Of a DNA stretch of 64,000 nt, positions 54,131 through 64,000 are shown piece by piece (within the stretch, counting starts at the first letter, position 1; every line of letters starts with the position of its first letter). Source of the stretch: Hemicordylus capensis (taxonomy: Eukaryota; Chordata; Lepidosauria; Squamata; Cordylidae); assembly GCF_027244095.1 (NCBI RefSeq), contig NC_069660.1:138187834-138251833 (forward strand), given 5' to 3'. The translations under genes and the position numbers were made by a program. The notes under the pieces are model-generated. The model saw only the letters and a list, made by a program, of their open reading frames with translations. It searched no databases and was not told the DNA's origin.

Positions 54131-54573
54131 GAAGCTATTCTCATGATTGTTCAAAACCAGGCTAATGGAGCCCAGCCCAGTTTTGATCAATCGTGGGAAA
54201 CACCAGGCTCGCGGGCAAACCCGGTGGCTCTCTCTGGCGGCTAGCCCACCTAACAACCCCTCCCCTTAAATAAGGTTGACGGAGTGAGCGCTCCGTTAAT
54301 CTTGTTTTTTGGATCATGTGTCAGCTGTGGCTGGCACACTGGGGGTGGGGGGGAGAGGGGAGGGGGGGACTCATGTAGTGCCTTCCTGGGGTTTGGGGGG
54401 CTGGGGTGCCATCCGCCGGCGCTGCCCTTTCCCCGGCCCCCAGAGCTCCCGGCGGAGTCAGGGTGTAGGAGCGCCCGTCCGGAGCAGCCACTCATCTGCG
54501 GGGAGAGCGGGCTAAGCCTACTCATTTCACGGAATCCTGTCTAGCGCTTCACACTGATTGTATGAAGCGCCTC
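54131..54573 (-). mobile_element. structured element, family A copy 5, antisense
   Basis: The left edge GAAGCTATTCTCATGATTG is the reversed right terminus. The adjacent stem GATTGTTCAAAACCAGGCT pairs with AGCCCAGTTTTGATCAATC (54145-54192). A central stem AAGGTTGACGGAGTG/CGCTCCGTTAATCTT lies at about 54273-54304. The other terminus has GCGCTTCACA/TATGAAGCGC (54544-54570). The middle is diverged and G-rich. There is no coding frame of known type. Confidence 0.75.
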
Positions 54574-55607
54574 AGTGACAGACCTCACCTTCTACATCAG
54601 TTTTCCTAATCTCCTTTTAAAGGCATCTAAACTAGTGGCCATCATGGCATCACATGGCAGAACATCCCATATGTTAATTATGCATCATGTGAAGAAGAAC
54701 TTTGCTTTGTCTGTCTGGAATCTCCTATGATATCAGTCAATTTAGTTGGATCACCGTGAGTTCTAGAATGGGAACTTATGAGAAAAAGAGACCTTTCTCT
54801 GTCTACTTTCTTCAGCCCATGCATTATAACCTCTGGCTCCGATATTGGTTGCCCTAGCCCTTACTAATAGACATACCACATCAGAAGGCAAAGTGTCTGT
54901 ATGCAGAATGCACAGAGACACATACCCCTAGGAGTCCTCATAATATGCAGATGCTCCCTCCAAACACCACTCATCATTGTGACAAGCATTTTTCTAGCAC
55001 AATAAGAACATTTTCCTCTTCAGCTTCCCCATCTGCATGTTACAATCTTAATATTTCTGCAAGACATACACTTATAATTAGGAATAACTGGCTCTTTAAA
55101 TCACATCTCATCCAATCTTATTTCACAAGGTAACCATTTCTTCACAAAGTTCATATTAGACTAAGATTCAGTCCAGTACATGAGTTGCCAGTGCAGCATA
55201 GCAGCTGCTGATAAACAGTGCCCCTATGGTCCAGCTCCCAGTTGAATCAGTCAAGTTGTGATCATATGAAAAGTCTGGATCACAAGGCTATTTGCCACAC
55301 TAGCATCACCCTTCATCAGAGCCACTGACACTGGTATGGGAAGTAATCAGATGACCCAGCCTGCCTCTGTGATTGAAACATCCAAGGTGACATGGAGCCA
55401 GACCATATGCGAGTGATTTTTCAAGAGCTGACATGTCCCAGTGGTGATGCATACACTGGACTAAGACATTCTTGTAGCAAGAAAGGTACCCAAATAAAAT
55501 TATTTTCCAAATAAACAAATGATGACAGCTATGAATCCCAAATCACTCCAAGGCTGTCAACTAACTAGCCTTTGAAACAGAAGTTGTGTTGCATATAATG
55601 AGTATTC

Positions 55608-55690
55608 TCCACCTCTGTTGATGGTGCCTTTCCTAAATTTGCTCCACCTCTGTTTGCTCCACCTCTGTTGATGATGCCTTTCCTAAATTC
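55608..55690. repeat. local tandem duplication
   Basis: 'gctccacctctgttgatgatg' with 'cctttcctaaatt' occurs twice, with a shortened 'gctccacctctgttt' between. It is a three-unit, unequal duplication. Confidence 0.75.
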
Positions 55691-56239
55691 TCAACTCTAT
55701 CTATCTCCTGCTTCATGGCCTGGCTACTTGTTAAATCCCCTACCTTTTATAGATCCAGTTGTGTAGTGTATTTGAGTATATCAGTATTGAATAATCCACT
55801 GGCTGACATCCTGTCTAATGCAGCATGGGGGCTATATAAGTTGTGTGTATTCTACAGATGGGTTCAACTAACTCAACAGTGGCTGAATTAGTTGAACCCA
55901 TCTGAATTAGTTGAACCCCATGGGTTCAGCTGAGTTAGTTGAACCTCGTGGGGTGGGGTGGGCCATAAATTTTGCCAATCTTCCCTTCTCCTGGAATTAC
56001 TCTGTGCTACTGAGATATTTTCTGGTTGCACGGGGCATTTCTAGGCGAAGGGGAGATTAGTGAAAATACACATACCCACCCAATGAAAGTCAGTGCTGAG
56101 TTAGTCAGGATGTCAGCCTCTGTGTCTTGAGTTTCAGATTGTCAGGGTTATACCATACTTCAGGAATGGGCAGCAGCTAGATTCAAATCAGTTGGAAGAT
56201 TCCTAGATGATTACAGTAGATAAACAAGTCGATAAACAA

Positions 56240-56330
56240 TCAATCTGATTGATTTTTTATACCGCCTTTCATTAAAACAATCTCAAGGCAGTTTACAAAA
56301 CATTCAAAACAATATAAAACTATATTTGGA
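56240..56330 (-). mobile_element. LINE 3'-tail fragment, antisense
   Basis: 'ttttttataccgcctttcat' and 'tctcaaggcagtttacaaaa' are the reversed LINE terminus (GTAAACTGCCTTGAGA...GGCGGTATAAAAAA). Confidence 0.6.
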
Positions 56331-57105
56331 CCAGAAATTCACAGAGATATGCTTTAATCAGTTCCCAGTTTAGAAACAAATACTATCACAGAATGCATTG
56401 CACTAAGAGTCATTCCCGGGTAACTAAAAATATTTTGAGTATATTGGTGTTGAACACTGTTCTGAAGTATGGCCTGGAATTCTTCCTCAGGATGCTGCAT
56501 ATTTTCCCCCAACATTGGTAAGATCTTCTGTATCCCAAATGTCTGGCATGCTGCAGCTGGCCTTAGTTTTCCTCAGGCACCAAGAATCTTCCAAGATGTA
56601 TTAATTCACTCACAAATTTAGCAATTCCCTTTTAACTTCTTTTGCTGGCTTCTGACTGTACATAGAATAAACTATTTTCATTCTTTTTCCGCAAACCCAC
56701 ATCCTCATAATGTGGATGGTTTACAACAGGTCAAAATGCAGATAATTTTACATCTGCCATTGTAGGCATTGAACCTGCAAAAATAGCATCTTGTTTTGGC
56801 TTTGCTTTTATCTACAACAACAGTCATTCTTATGTCATGTTGCTAAATTCTCCAACAATATTACGTTCTTTTTAAAGGTTTGCTATTCCTTCAAAGGCCA
56901 GCATTGCTAAGATAGTAAGGACAAGTGTTCTAGGCTGGACTTTTCAAAAGACCCATTCAAACAGTGGCTTTGAACCCTTATATCAAAGATGTCATGTCAA
57001 GGACGCCATAATGCATATATGAGGTGTTAGAAACCTTTTTAATCACATACTTAAAATACATAGCAAGAATGGTAAAAATAATAATAAGCTGCAGTGCATG
57101 GTATA

Positions 57106-57590
57106 CTATCTCTCCATGATTAAAAGGATTCTGCTGTCTTTCACTGAATTTCTTGGGTACAGGTTGCTTATATGAGCATCATCCGATATTCCAAATATTA
57201 GACACATTAAAGACTTCAAAATAATTGTACCTAGGAAACAAGAAAGTCCTTCAATGGCCCATACAGAATTTTTTTGGTACATTTTCAGATATTTAAAATC
57301 CACTTCAAGAATACTCCAGATAACCTCCAAAGAGGCAGCATAATAGCATGTCAGCAACATAGAGTTTCCAAACATCAGGACAAAACATATTGCAAGTGAT
57401 GCCTGTGTTAGAAGAACAAACTGAGCAAACTGCCACGGAAATATGAAAAACAACAACAACCCATTAGAAACAGATAGTGCAATCAGGCTTCTTCTATTAA
57501 CATTCTGAGTGGTCGTAATTTGCTTCAAAATAGTCACAGCTATACAAATACAATTTAAGGTGAATGGTTTAACCCTTCATAATAACATAC
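57106..57590 (-). pseudogene. bitter-taste-receptor-like GPCR fragment (tentative)
   Basis: The minus-strand frame, open from about 57590 to 57106, encodes several hydrophobic segments: FTLNCICIAVTIL (TM1-like), SLIALSVSNGLLLFFIFPW (TM2-like), LMFGNSMLLTCYYAASLEVI (TM3-like) followed by FKYLKMYQKN, then WAIEGLSCFLGTIILKSLMC (TM4-like). The order, the 'LIAL.VSN' of TM2 and the 'L.C.Y...F.YLK' after TM3 resemble TAS2R receptors, which are single-exon genes of about 300 residues. Only about 160 residues are present, with no convincing N-terminal Met and a stop before TM5. A hydrophobic stretch continues in another phase near 57080-57030, so a broken copy is likely. A V1R-type receptor or chance hydrophobic frame in AT-rich DNA are alternatives. 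Confidence 0.3.
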
Positions 57591-57857
57591 ATAAGAAACA
57601 TCATTTGCACAGGGTGTGGTTCAGAAGGCAATGCAAAGAGACATCATGAGGTAGGAGTTTTCTTTTCATCTGGCTCCTCCCCTCCCCCACCCCTCTTCTG
57701 CCGGGGAGCCCAGCTACCCAGGGCAATCCTGCACTTGATTGCCTACCCAGGTGGGAGAAATGGTAGTTTTGCTCTATCTTGGTAAAGACCTGGGTACAGA
57801 AGCTAGGCTACTCAGGTCTGGAGCACCTGAGACCAGAGGGCTCCCAGTGCTCCAAAG

Positions 57858-58181
57858 TAGTGATGTACACAGAACCGCGGAGGCACAGTTTGACACCAGT
57901 GGGGGTCTCCCTTTAAGAGCGGGGGGCGGGCAGGGTTTGCACTTAAACCTCCTGCGACTTTCCCCCCACCGGTGCTCTGTTATAAAAAAAAAGTTCCCAG
58001 GACGGCAGCATTCCTCCCTGCCGCCCCTGCCTCCGTTGTTGCCCGGAAATACAGGACGTACGGGCTGCATGTATGTTTGCCACCGCATGCATGCACTAGC
58101 ATCAAACTGTGAACCGGCACCAGTACAAACCGGCTTGCAGGCCTCTTGCTTGGCTTTCGGACTGGTTCGTGCACATCCCTA
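57858..58181. mobile_element. hAT element, family B copy 2
   Basis: TAGTGATGTACACAGAACC at the left and (reversed) TAGGGATGTGCACGAACC at the right are the termini. Flanking 8-mers CTCCAAAG (57850-57857) and CTCCAAAC (58182-58189) are a target duplication with one change. It is 324 bp, shorter than the 499-bp foldback copy at 28.5 kb; 'ccctgccgcccctgcctccg' and 'gcccggaaatacaggacgta' align with the left arm there. A 16-bp tandem duplication of CTCCAAACAAAACAAG follows at 58182-58213. Confidence 0.85.
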
Positions 58182-58214
58182 CTCCAAACAAAACAAGCTC
58201 CAAACAAAACAAGT

Positions 58215-58975
58215 CACCCCAGGCAGCTTGTGTCTTGTGAATAGCTTCATGAACTATATATAAAACACACATGTAATTACATGTTCATTTTATGTGTGTA
58301 GCTCAGATTTGCACACTCTGTGGTCCAATTGTGTATTGAGATCTGTCAGGTACTGGACTATCCTTGCCCACCCCATTTTTTGGTTCTCTCAGGGAATAAA
58401 CCAAGCAGGAGTTTTATTTTAGCTCCTGGTGAACTACTGCACACATCTCTAGTTGCTTATGCTGTGTTTGTTAAATTCCACATTGTATAGGCTAGTTAGT
58501 CCTATATATTGTCCTTGTTAGTCCTTTATATGGCTACTTTTACATGAGTGAAATCTGTAACCTCACTACAGCATGTGAAGCAGGAAGAGAATCTCAGACT
58601 TTCACCTGATTTCAGCACCTTCCTGAATCCTTGCAGTGCCTTTTGGAGGAAAAATACCAGAAAATGAATTTCCTGACCAGTTCATGTTTTTCTTGCCAAT
58701 GACAGGATAGCTGTGGCATTCAAAGGAAGTGAGTTCATGTTTCTCAGTTGTAACCGTTAAAATGTTATATATTCTTTGGAGGAAATGTCAGCTCATAATA
58801 CACTCTCTCCCCCACAACTCCAGCCATTTGTCTTCTGTGTTTTTCTTTATGTGTTTGCAAGAACAAAGAAAGAAACTAACATACAGAAGGTCCTCTTTTA
58901 AAATAAATTTTTACTCCAAAAAGAACTTCAAGAGAATGGGACCTTCTTGAATGCAGAGAGGGGTATATTTGCATT
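58215..58975. other. unrecognised non-coding stretch
   Basis: No gene or clear repeat is seen. Confidence 0.4.
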
Positions 58976-58980
58976 GAGAT

Positions 58981-59425
58981 GATGGCCGGATTCGGATGAT
59001 GGCCGGATAGGAGGTCCCTTCACCTTCAGCTTCCGAAGCTGCTTGTCCAAATTCAGCAAACAGTAGTTAAGGGCAAAAAGGGACCCACAGTTTCCCTCCC
59101 CAAACCCCTCTCTGAACCTTTGGTCAGAGTGGAGTTGTGCTGCCCTTAACTCTGGTTTTGCGTCGCCAGCAGTTTTGGCACCGCAGTTTCGGTCCCATGG
59201 GACCAGAGCTGAGGGAGGAAGCTCTTCCTTCACTCTGGCCCGATTGACTGTGTGGGCTGTCCTTCTGTCAAGAAGGAAGCACGCACTGCCAGCTCCCCCA
59301 CCTCTTTGCAGACTCATGGCTGCAGAGAGGCTTTTCTCCTGAATGTCTGAATTTGGACGGGAGAGTGTGGGGAGAGGTACACGGAACCACTGGCCCATTA
59401 AATTCACATTACATGTGAATTCGGC
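58981..59425. mobile_element. non-autonomous DNA transposon, family D copy 2 (reversed)
   Basis: Relative to copy 1 at 11.13 kb it lies in the opposite direction. 'ctgtgtgggctgtccttctg' and 'tcaagaaggaagc' are the reverse complement of the shared block there. The right edge, reversed, is GCCGAATTCACATGTAATGTG, against GGCTGCATTCACATGTAAGG in copy 1. The 184-residue minus-strand frame (58928-59482) covers the element but shows no transposase motif and is not supported as a gene. Confidence 0.6.
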
Positions 59426-59426
59426 A

Positions 59427-59925
59427 AGTATGTGTTCGGACAATCCATTGGCTGTGGTGACTGCCTTCTCATGTGATTTCATGAGAGATAAGGAAGTGCA
59501 GTATTTAATGGGCAGGAATTTTGTTATTCTTCATTCAGAGCTTTGTTGGAGCTGTGAACTTTCCCTCCCATCCTATTTTGAGATGTCTTTTCCCAAGCGC
59601 TACCAGCTGTCCTTTTGGGGAGCTATGAAGGAATTTTGCCTACCATCCTGATTGACCTTTGGGTGAATAGATTTTTGCCCTCATTGGAGGCAGAGGCTTT
59701 TATTTAATCTGCTGCTGCAGTTATGATTTTAATTGTCACAACTTTGTATGGTGGGATTAGATGGCCGGCTGAAGAATGTAGCCATGTTTGGATGGGGGAG
59801 GGGTTAGGCACTCCTTTTAAAGGGGGAATCAGGCTTATATAAGTCTTTGTCAGAGACTGTGGGGGATGTCTGCTGAAACACTTGGGGGTTTGAAGGGCTG
59901 AAATAAAGCCCAGATGGACAGCTGG
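59427..59925. other. unrecognised non-coding stretch
   Basis: No gene or confident repeat is seen. Confidence 0.35.
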
Positions 59926-59926
59926 G

Positions 59927-59927
59927 C

Positions 59928-59975
<48 letters not shown>

Positions 59976-59976
59976 T
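59927..59976. repeat. (TTA)n microsatellite
   Basis: About 15 TTA units, at the reversed tail of the adjacent LINE-tail-type repeat. Confidence 0.95.
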
Positions 59977-60235
59977 CGATTTCTATACCACCCTTCCAAA
60001 AATGGCTCAGGGTGGTTTACAAAGAGAAATAAAACAAATAAGATGGCTCCCTGTCCCCAGAGGGCTCACATTCTAAAAAGAAACATAAGACACACACCAG
60101 CAACAGTCACTGGAAGTACTGTGCTGGGGGTGGATGGGGCCAGTTACTCTCCCCCTGCTAAATAAAGAGAATCACCACGGTAAAAGGTGCCTCTTTGCCC
60201 AGTTAGCAGGGGTTTGCCTTGGCCTCTACCATTTG
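59976..60235 (-). mobile_element. LINE-tail-type repeat, antisense
   Basis: 'tctataccacccttccaaaa', 'atggctcagggtggtttaca', 'aagatggctccctgtcccca' and 'gctcacattctaaaaagaaa' match 38.98-39.54 kb in order. They run through GCTAAATAAAGAGAATCACC without the LINE that splits the other copy. This intact version defines the empty site for that insertion. Confidence 0.7.
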
Positions 60236-60239
60236 GCCC

Positions 60240-61128
60240 TCTCAGGGGCTATCTGGACTACAGTTTAGTTAACAGCCAGATAGATTGATACTGTAAGGTT
60301 GGGCAGACCAGGAGACAATTCCTGTCTGCCTTCACTCCAATAGGCATTTTCATCAATGTCAAGATCTGCCATCCAGCTACTTCTGCAAAGCCTTCTTGTT
60401 ATTTCTATAAGGTTATTCATTAATAAAGTTTGCACCCTTTTATCCACAGTTATATGTCCTGCCTCTTCTCTGTTCTCAATGCAAATATAGAAGTGTAACT
60501 CATCCAATAAACAAATCCTAAAAATAAAACACTAGTAAACTACAATCTCCAGGATTTAGAGAGCCTTTGGCTTGCCCACAAAGAGTTTGAATGGTAGACT
60601 CCCCTCCTTTGAATGGTAGACTCCTCTCTCCTGGCCATATTGCAACTGGCCTTGGTTTTGAAAGATGCTTACTGTGCAGCATGACAGCGGGGGAAATCTC
60701 CTGCTTGAGGAACTGAGAAAAACTACATACCAGAGGGAGGTCCACACCTCCCTCTGGAATGCAACAGATGGTTGGCTCTAGGCCAATGGCTAAAAATCCA
60801 TTCAGGTAAAGCAGCAGAAAAATAATAAAATCCAACAGTTATTCAGATCCAACCCCAAAGACCTTTTGGGTTTCTTTTTTACAAGCTTTGACTATCTTCC
60901 TAAGAAGTGAACTTGGAGGGATCTCCCTCAGTAGACAGTTCCACAATCAGAACACCACAAATGAAACCTGTTCCTCTTAGTCATCAGCCTCTCTTCCAAT
61001 GGCCAGGGGACTATCTGATGTCCGGAGGCAGCTTTTATATGAGAGAACTGACAGCAATTCATTCTTTCCTCATCTTCATCCTATCCCAAGGACTCTAAAT
61101 CAATTTGAATTCCACTTGATAGATGATG
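60240..61128. other. unrecognised non-coding stretch
   Basis: No gene is seen. A short tandem duplication, TTTGAATGGTAGACTCC, lies at about 60586-60626. Confidence 0.35.
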
Positions 61129-61596
61129 AGGCGGGTCTCATGATCAGTGAGACCTGCTTTGAAAGGGTTTGCACAGACAAAGCAAGCCCTGCTTGGGCGG
61201 CCGGATTGCCCACCCAGATGACTGCCGGCTCCGTTGCGGAGCTGGTGGGTGCTTGGGAGTTTGGGGGCCGTGTGGCCCCCGGAAGTTCCAGCATGCCCTG
61301 CATGAGCGCATATAGAGCATGCTGGAGAGACCCCTGAGCCGGGAGGCTGCTTTTTAGCCTCCCGGTCGGGGTTGTCCTTGTGAGTTGCCATGGTGTCACA
61401 CCACGGCAGCACACAATCCATTAACCTCAGTTAGCGGTGCATTCGCTCTGCTAACCTGGGCTAAAGGGAGGGCTTCTCAAGCAGGTTAGCTGCTTGTAAA
61501 CCACCGGGCTCACCTGCGAACCCAGTGGTTTACACGACCAGCAAAAATTGGGCTTGGCTCTCCTAGCCCAGTTTTTGCTGGTCATGAGAATAGCCT
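61129..61596 (+). mobile_element. structured element, family A copy 2 (best preserved)
   Basis: Hairpins in order: GCGGGTCTCA/TGAGACCTGC (61131-61157); CCGGCTCCG/CGGAGCTGG (61225-61245); GGGGGCC/GGCCCCC (61263-61280); CCAGCATGC/GCATGCTGG (61288-61325); CCGGGAGGCT/AGCCTCCCGG (61339-61365); GCCATGGTGT/ACACCACGGC (61387-61407); GTTAGCGGTGC/GCTCTGCTAAC (61430-61455); AAACCACCGGG/CCCAGTGGTTT (61498-61531); and a 19-bp stem, 18 matched, at 61536-61583. The ends GAGGCGGGTCTCATGATC and (reversed) GAGGCTATTCTCATGACC are weakly inverted. It has no transposase frame. The overlapping frames on both strands are palindrome by-products. Confidence 0.8.
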
Positions 61597-61599
61597 CAA

Positions 61600-63130
61600 T
61601 GTTTCTTGTTTTACTGTTTTTACAAAGCTGTAAATACCTTTGGGAATGATTTTAGCAAGATAATGGTGCTGGTGGTGGGTTGGATCCAAAGAGTCCTTTT
61701 CTCCGATGGAAGGAGATTTCCTTTGGAGGATAGTGTCTTTCCTCTGAAGGAAGTTCCTTCCACTGGAGAAAGAGAACTTGTGGCTCCAACCCAATAGTAA
61801 TACTCCTACTGAGACAATGGACATTTCCTCTGTTTTGCCCTACTCAAGAGAGCCATCTTATTTGTTGAGAATGGGAACACTGTTAATGTATATCCAAGTC
61901 TAAGGCATACAACTAGATTTTTGCAGAACCTTCTGATTTTTTGCTTGTTCATCAGTGCTCCAATGCAGTCTGAAAGCTTTGCTCCACAAAAAGCCCTAAA
62001 AATATAAATTCAAAAACATCCGTAGTATTGTACATCATCCATTGATGTAAAATTATACACATTTCATATGGCTTCCCCTTCTCTCCTCTCGATAGTATGG
62101 AGTTTAATGATACATATGCCAGAACCCAGATACAATAGTTTTGACAGCTGTAGGGGAGGAGTGCTTGGTGTTGGAGTTGAACTCTTCACCTGGTCCCATG
62201 GGGTGGAGGGGGCGGGAGGAGCATTGCAACTAGACAGATGGCTCCAAAGGAAGGTCAGCAGAAATATGCTGACATTATTTTATATTTTTTGCCCCACATA
62301 CAGTCATTCTAGCTGCTGCTTTGCATTTTTTAAAAGGAGGAATTTTATCATGTTTCAGATCTTTCCTATTTCAAGTGGGGCCGATTAAATTTCACACCAA
62401 AATGTATGGGGGCAAATGTTTCAGTCCCTCTGGATAAACAGTACACTGTGTGCTGCTAGCCTTTGACTCTGTCAGCCATGAGCTTAGTGAACATGATGCA
62501 CTGTCATCTGAAACATCGAACTTGCATCAAGAAAAGGGGCATGGTTTGTGCAATGCTGCACAGTCAGGAAAGTGTTTAAAAGGAAAGTGTTACAGTATAT
62601 GGTGTTTAAAAATAATATGCAACATTATTTAACATGGTTTTACTCTAACATTTACAGTATGTGGGAGTTATGAAAAAAAGAGATGAATTCTGTATATGTC
62701 AATCTAAAAGCACTTTGCTTGCTAAAAACATATTTCTAGTAGGGAAGCACAGGCACTCTAGGGCATATCTACACTGAAGAATTAAAGAGGTCAACATTTG
62801 TGCTGTTCTCAACGGACTTCACCACTTTCACCAAATTACAGTTTCCAGCATTATCTGGGGAATGCCATGACACTGGAATGTATGCATACATACAAGCAAT
62901 CATATCTCTCAAGTCTCTAGTCTGCCCAAACACCCATTTCTAGCTATAAGCTTCCCCTTCCTGTTTTTGCCCTCAAACTCCTCAGTAACTCTAGCTACTT
63001 CACTCTTCTGATCTCCTCCTCTCTTCTCTAGAAAAGTCCGACACCCACACTCCCCACGTAATTTCTGCAGGATCTCTATTTAATCCTCAGCACTCAGTTC
63101 TAAAAAGGTTTTGTTAGAAATCATATCAGA
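61600..63130. other. unrecognised non-coding stretch
   Basis: No gene or confident interspersed repeat is seen. A small inverted arrangement of 'gaaggagatttcctttggagg' and 'cctctgaaggaagttccttcc' words lies at 61705-61760. Confidence 0.4.
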
Positions 63131-63134
63131 CTGA

Positions 63135-63627
63135 GAGGCAAGTCTCACGATCAGTGAGACTTGCCTGAATGGGGTTTGCCTGAATGGGGTTTGCCAAGCC
63201 CGCTGTGCCCGCATACGATTCAAGCTGCAGCCCTGGGCGGCCGAATCGGCCACCCACACAACTGCCGGCTCTGTCATGGAGCCAGTGGGGGCTGCGGGGA
63301 TTAGGGGCCACATGGCCCCAGAAGTTCCAGGATACCCCGCATGAGTGCATGGAGCATCCTGGAGAGACCCCCAGGGCCAGGAGGCTTGTTTCAGCCTCCC
63401 AGCAGGGGTCTCCTCATATCTTGCCATGGCGTGGAGCTGCAGCACGGCAATACACGATCAAATAGATGGGGTTAGCAGAGTGAGCACTCTGCTAACCTCG
63501 TCTAAGGAGAGGAGGAATTGGGAGGGTTTGCTGCCGGGAGCCGCACAGCTCCAGTGGCAGCACACAATCCTCCAAAAGCGGGCTAGGCTCCCTTAACCTG
63601 CTTTTGGTGGATCATGAGAATCTCCTC
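63135..63627 (+). mobile_element. structured element, family A copy 3
   Basis: The terminal stem GGCAAGTCTCA/TGAGACTTGCC (63137-63165) is a perfect 11 bp. An 11-bp direct duplication follows (TGAATGGGGTTTGCC twice, 63166-63195). Further stems: GGGGCC/GGCCCC near 63303-63319; CCAGGAT/ATCCTGG near 63328-63362; GGAGGCT/AGCCTCC near 63380-63400; GGTTAGCAGAGTG/CACTCTGCTAACC (about 63471-63499); and ATCCTCCAAAAGCGGG/CCTGCTTTTGGTGGAT (63567-63612). The end ATCATGAGAATCTCCTC is the family's right terminus. Confidence 0.8.
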
Positions 63628-63659
63628 TGGATGCTCTAACTCCCTAATCCCAGACAATG

Positions 63660-64000
63660 AGGTCATTCACACAGTCAAAAATTGTGTTCTACTTGGGTTT
63701 GGGAGTTGTGTGTGCAACCAGGTTTTTGGTTGTGTGGAAGCAAGGTAAGAGGAAAACCTGGGTAGAAATGATTGTGTGGAAGCAAGGTAGGAGAAAAAGC
63801 TACCTTGCTTCCACACAACCGGACAAGGTCTCTTTCAGTGTGTTTTGGGGCTTGTCCCCAATACATTTTCTCCCTGGGGGCTTTCCTTCCCCTCCCACTG
63901 ACATCGCTTCTGTCCCAAAGATTGTGTGCTAAAGATCCCTCTGGCATTTCTCCCATGGGCTAGCTCAAAGGGAGAATATCCTAGGCTTGGGTGCAGCACA
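63660..64000. mobile_element. hairpin-rich DNA element running off the window
   Basis: The left end GAGGTCATTCACACAGTC is of the 'ttcacac' type seen at 44.43 kb. An 18-mer, TTGTGTGGAAGCAAGGTA, occurs at 63730-63747 and 63772-63789 and again inverted at 63801-63818. The last two form a 19-bp perfect stem with a 9-base loop. The right end is outside the window. Confidence 0.5.

Larger units (their letters stand above)
54580..57090. other. unrecognised stretch, mostly non-repetitive
   Basis: No gene is recognised apart from the feature that follows. Local items: a partial tandem duplication at 55608-55690 ('ctccacctctgttgatg' unit); a hairpin cluster at 55858-55950; and an antisense LINE-tail word near 56245-56310 ('ataccgcctttcattaaaac', 'caaggcagtttacaaaa'). 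Confidence 0.4.

Noticed and set aside
58928-59482. 184-residue minus-strand frame as a gene
   Set aside because: It covers a family D DNA element, shows no transposase or host motif, and the other copy of the element does not keep the frame.
63730-63818. CRISPR-like spaced repeats
   Set aside because: There are only three copies, one inverted, with unequal short spacers, in a vertebrate-type sequence. It is a hairpin in a transposon.

Overview
The window looks like gene-poor, repeat-dense DNA from a scaled reptile (squamate). The evidence is the repeat set: Sauria-type SINEs, a tRNA-headed SINE of the Squam1/ACA kind, two different 5S-rRNA-derived SINEs, L2-like LINEs in both orientations, one typical CR1 3' end, many short hAT-like DNA elements, and (CA)n, (CTAT)n and (AT)n microsatellites. 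I found no intact host gene, no tRNA or rRNA gene and no CRISPR array. The only candidate host coding sequence is a short multi-membrane-span fragment on the minus strand near 57.1-57.6 kb, which resembles part of a bitter-taste-type receptor and is probably a pseudogene. Calls were made by eye; family names are by motif and would need a repeat library to confirm.

Layout. 0-3 kb: mostly unrecognised sequence with one LINE tail. 3.1-7.1 kb: a foldback DNA element, SINEs, LINE tails and a TA-flanked mariner/pogo-like element. 7.4-9.2 kb: a long antisense L2-like LINE. 9.6-12.5 kb: a palindromic MITE, LINE pieces and DNA-element fragments. About 12.5-19.2 kb: an old, broken Ty3/gypsy element that has collected a hAT element (itself hit by a SINE), an internally deleted LINE and a possible solo LTR. 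19.3-25.2 kb: a plus-strand LINE into which a 2.1 kb minus-strand LINE has jumped, leaving a 7-bp target duplication. 25-29 kb: LTR-like sequence, a 5S SINE, a 136-bp MITE and a foldback hAT. 29.9-30.8 kb: a three-level nest (DNA element > 5S SINE > structured element A). 31-41.4 kb: sparse, with a MITE, a Sauria SINE with a 12-bp target duplication, a CR1 tail and nested LINE tails. 41.8-44.7 kb: structured element A, a diverged tandem repeat and small DNA elements. 47-52.2 kb: SINEs, a long inverted-repeat element carrying a MITE, and another MITE. 52.2-52.9 kb: a fully delimited non-autonomous Helitron with a GC-rich minisatellite inside. 53-64 kb: minisatellite, further copies of element A, a hAT, LINE/SINE tails and, at the edge, a hairpin-rich element.

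The observation I consider most worth following is element family A (copies near 30.1, 41.9, 54.3, 61.3 and 63.4 kb, with relatives near 33.2 and 38.6 kb). It is a ~445-490 bp element made of a series of hairpins. The stems differ in sequence between copies but still pair. This is either covariation of a conserved fold or arm homogenisation inside foldback DNA. Nothing here points to a multi-gene system; the genes do not work together because there are essentially none.
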